From CAVORD01 sp963698535 (lineage in GTDB: Bacteria; Bacteroidota; Bacteroidia; Bacteroidales; VadinHA17): a stretch of DNA of 64,000 nucleotides. How positions within the stretch are numbered: the stretch's first letter is position 1; the number at the start of each line of letters is the position of its first letter. The translations under genes were made by a program, and so were the position numbers. The stretch covers positions 1,798,001 to 1,862,000 of the forward strand of contig CAVORD010000001.1 of NCBI GenBank assembly GCA_963698535.1, read 5' to 3'. The notes under the pieces are model-generated. The model did not search any database and was not told the DNA's origin. It worked only from the letters and a program-made list of their open reading frames with translations. This document shows positions 62,043-64,000 of this stretch, piece after piece.

Positions 62043-63456
62043 CTAATAACGATAGTGCTCCGGCTTGTAAGGACCGCTCTTTTCAACACCTATGTACTCT
62101 GACTGCTCGTCGGTAAGTATCGTAAGGTCAACGCCCAATTGTTCAAGATGCAGACGTGCGACCTCTTCGTCGAGTCTCTTTGACAACCTGTATACTCCAA
62201 TCTCATACTTATTGGTCCAAAGATCGATCTGAGCAAGTGTCTGGTTGCTGAATGAATTACTCATTACAAATGAAGGATGTCCTGTAGCGCAACCGAGATT
62301 AACGAGTCTGCCCTCTGCAAGAATAAATATGGCATGCCCATCGGGGAAGAGGTACTTATCGACCTGTGGTTTGATGTTAATTTTCTTAACACCCATCCAT
62401 CACATTCAGGTCGTCTACCTGTATCTCGTTATCGAAGTGACCAATATTGCAGACAATAGCCTGATCCTTCATTTTCTTCATGTGGGCAGTGGTTATCACA
62501 TCCTTGTTCCCGGTTGTGGTAACGTAGATATTCCCTTCATGCAATGTATCTTCGATCCTCTTTACCTCAAAACCTTCCATCGCAGCCTGCAGCGCACAAA
62601 TAGGATCTATTTCCGTAACGATAACCCTTGCTCCGTACGATTTCATGGACTTGGCACAACCTTTTCCCACATCGCCATAACCACAAACAACAACAACCTT
62701 CCCGGCTATCATAACATCTGTTGCTCTTTTTATCCCATCGGCCAGTGATTCCCGGCAACCATACAGATTGTCAAATTTCGACTTGGTAACAGAGTCATTT
62801 ACATTTATGGCAGGTACCAGGAGTTCTCCTTTTTCCATCATCTGGTACAGTCTGTGTACCCCTGTGGTAGTCTCTTCGCTGATACCTTTCAGCTCTGCAA
62901 CAGTGCGATGCCAGCGATCCGGATCTTCCGCAAGCATCTCTTTCAGCGTTTCAAGGATTATCTTCTCCTCCCGGTTTCCCGGTTTCTTATCCAGAATTGA
63001 ACTGTTATTCTCGGCCTGATATCCCTTGTGGACAAACAGACTGGCATCACCACCATCATCAACGATAAGTGTTGGACCTTTCCCGTTTGGGAATGTCAGA
63101 GCCTGAGCGGTACACCACCAATACTCCTCCAGGGTCTCTCCTTTCCATGCAAAAACCGGTATTCCGGCTGCTGCAATAGCTGCTGCTGCGTGGTCCTGAG
63201 TTGAGAAAATATTGCAACTTGCCCATCTTACATCAGCTCCGAGCTCTGCAAGTGTTTCGATAAGGACTGCGGTCTGTACTGTCATATGCAGCGACCCCAT
63301 TATACGTGCACCCTTAAGAGGTTTGGATGAAGCAAATTTCTTGCGTATAGAGAGCAAGCCCGGCATCTCTTTCTCGGCGATTTCTATCTCCTTGCGCCCG
63401 AACTCGGCTAATGTGATATCTTTAACTTTATAATTAAGAACTTCCTGAGTGATCAT
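62043..63456 (-). CDS. ahcY: Adenosylhomocysteinase, one frameshift in this sequence
   Basis: Hydrolyses S-adenosylhomocysteine to homocysteine and adenosine, keeping methylation going. N-terminal EVLNYKVKDITLAEFGRKEI; substrate region ARIMGSLHMTVQTAVLIETL; NAD-binding loop VVVCGYGDVGKGCA near residues 245-258; C-terminal KSGPYKPEHYRY, whose Lys-Tyr end completes the neighbouring active site. The frame changes in a CCC run at 62392-62394 (plus strand). Residues up to VDDLNVMDG are in one frame and VKKINIKPQVDKYLFPDGH onward in another, as one extra G on the coding strand would cause. Corrected length is 470 residues, normal. Likely a sequence error because both halves are perfectly conserved. 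Confidence 0.93.
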
Positions 63457-63477
63457 GTTATATATATTTTAGGATTG

Positions 63478-63485
63478 CAAAGTTA
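63478..63485 (-). promoter_or_regulatory. Candidate -7 promoter box (TAACTTTG) for ahcY
   Basis: Minus-strand TAACTTTG, a perfect TAnnTTTG match, 21 bases before the ahcY ATG at 63456. The AT-rich leader is short. No S-adenosylhomocysteine riboswitch-like structure fits in this space. Confidence 0.5.
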
Positions 63486-63504
63486 ATATTTTAAGGGCAA
63501 ATAT

Positions 63505-64000
63505 CTACCCTAGTACTCTTAAAGCATTAACCCTGTCTATCGATAATTGTTCAACAAGCTGTTCCAGCGAGGAGAATTTCATCTCATCACGTAATCTTTC
63601 GCGGAAAATGATACGTATGTTCTCGCCATAGATGTCACTGGTGAAATTTATAATATGGACTTCTATCGTCCGCGCTCCGCCGGAGCTATCAACGGTAGGC
63701 CTTCTTCCAATATTAAGCATGCCAGGCAGGCGCAGTCCTCCAACAATTACATTAACTGCATAAACGCCATCCCCGGGAATTAGTTTCCATTGATATAGCG
63801 GCTCCACATTAGCCGTAGGGAATCCCAGTTCCCTCCCAATTCTTTTCCCGCCTATTACGGTGCCGGAAAGCTGATAATCGTACCCTAGAATTCTGTTACC
63901 TTCCGATATATTCCCCTCGGAAATCAATCTCCTTATAAGTGAAGAGCTAATGGTATAATCGTCGGTTATTTCAGGGCCTGCCTTTTCGACCCTTATTCCA
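63505..64000 (-). CDS. ribF: Bifunctional riboflavin kinase/FAD synthetase, C-terminal part, 5' end outside window
   Basis: The frame is open to the window edge, so the gene continues beyond 64000. About 165 residues are visible. They show the end of the FAD synthetase domain (ITDDYTISSSLIRRLISEGN, with the ISSSxIR motif) and the whole riboflavin kinase domain (GTVIGGKRIGRELGFPTANV, with the GFPTAN substrate motif; GDGVYAVNVIVGG; GMLNIGRRPTV; IEVHIINFTSDIYGENIRI). The enzyme phosphorylates riboflavin to FMN and adenylates FMN to FAD. The visible end LEQLVEQLSIDRVNALRVLG is the typical C-terminus. Confidence 0.94.
   Translation of the reverse strand, partial: GIRVEKAGPEITDDYTISSSLIRRLISEGNISEGNRILGYDYQLSGTVIGGKRIGRELGFPTANVEPLYQWKLIPGDGVYAVNVIVGGLRLPGMLNIGRRPTVDSSGGARTIEVHIINFTSDIYGENIRIIFRERLRDEMKFSSLEQLVEQLSIDRVNALRVLG

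Noticed and set aside
62043..62396. A separate short gene for an adenosylhomocysteinase C-terminal fragment
   Set aside because: It continues the upstream ahcY frame after a one-base insertion in a CCC run; the joined protein has normal length.
63457..63504. SAH or SAM riboswitch before ahcY
   Set aside because: The leader is only about 20-45 bases and AT-rich; no room for a known riboswitch fold.

Overview
The window is a stretch of a Bacteroidota chromosome, most likely from the Bacteroidales or a close relative. The evidence is gene order: purH-mreB-mreC-mreD-mrdA-rodA, tig-clpP-clpX, rplU-rpmA-serS and gpsA-pgi. Several genes have the Bacteroidota-type -7 promoter box TAnnTTTG in front of them. 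There are many short lipoproteins, a CotH-like protein ending in a type IX secretion sorting domain, and Bacteroidota-typical families such as DUF5916, the GIN domain (DUF2807) and DUF6340. I see no prophage, insertion sequence, CRISPR array or plasmid function.

Layout. 1-11.9 kb: the 3' part of lysS, then a mixed accessory block: a ferritin-like DUF2202 lipoprotein, a frameshifted CotH gene, a MaoC-like hydratase, upp, a DUF6340 lipoprotein, a cysteine-synthase-like enzyme with a cysteine-rich tail, a DUF5916 protein and a GIN-domain lipoprotein. 11.9-16.8 kb: gpsA and pgi, an intergenic region full of palindromes, a cyclic 2,3-diphosphoglycerate synthase-like GTPase, and an ACP phosphodiesterase-like gene. 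16.8-24 kb (minus strand): the cell-elongation operon behind purH. 24-35 kb: a MacB/FtsX-like permease, then a minus-strand run in which two very large paralogous ABCG-type half-transporters flank a lipoprotein and are followed by rsmA and mgtE. 35-41 kb: a PatB/MalY-type lyase, carA-carB and a GNAT acetyltransferase. 41-49 kb: recQ (minus), tatC, lptB, tRNA-Leu(UAG), tig, clpP and clpX. 48.8-53.4 kb (minus): a lipoprotein, folA, thyA, a CNT nucleoside transporter and a bifunctional-nuclease-domain protein. 53.5-58.8 kb: rplU with a structured leader and a histone H1-like tail, rpmA, serS, an EamA transporter, an S41 peptidase and ruvC. 58.8-64 kb: comF, a HIT protein, greA, two small unknown genes, a Rieske-like lipoprotein, ahcY and the 3' part of ribF.

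Six genes are broken by single-base indels that can be placed by comparing reading frames: the CotH gene (4), the DUF5916 gene (1), mrdA (2), one ABCG transporter (2), the nucleoside transporter (1) and ahcY (1). Ten of the eleven are insertions, many in short homopolymers. Because mrdA and ahcY should be important for viability, I read most of these as sequence or assembly errors and annotate each as one gene.

The best candidate for an undescribed system is the pair of roughly 1035-residue ABCG proteins around the lipoprotein at 30697-31521. Each has a TerB-like helical N-terminus, a beta-rich linker, the ATPase, a CxxC knuckle and an ABC-2-type membrane domain. A 15-base perfect palindrome lies in front of the first gene. 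Other points worth checking are the rplU leader and tail, the cysteine-rich tail of the cysteine-synthase-like protein, and the Rieske-like protein with a CxH/CxxC ligand set.
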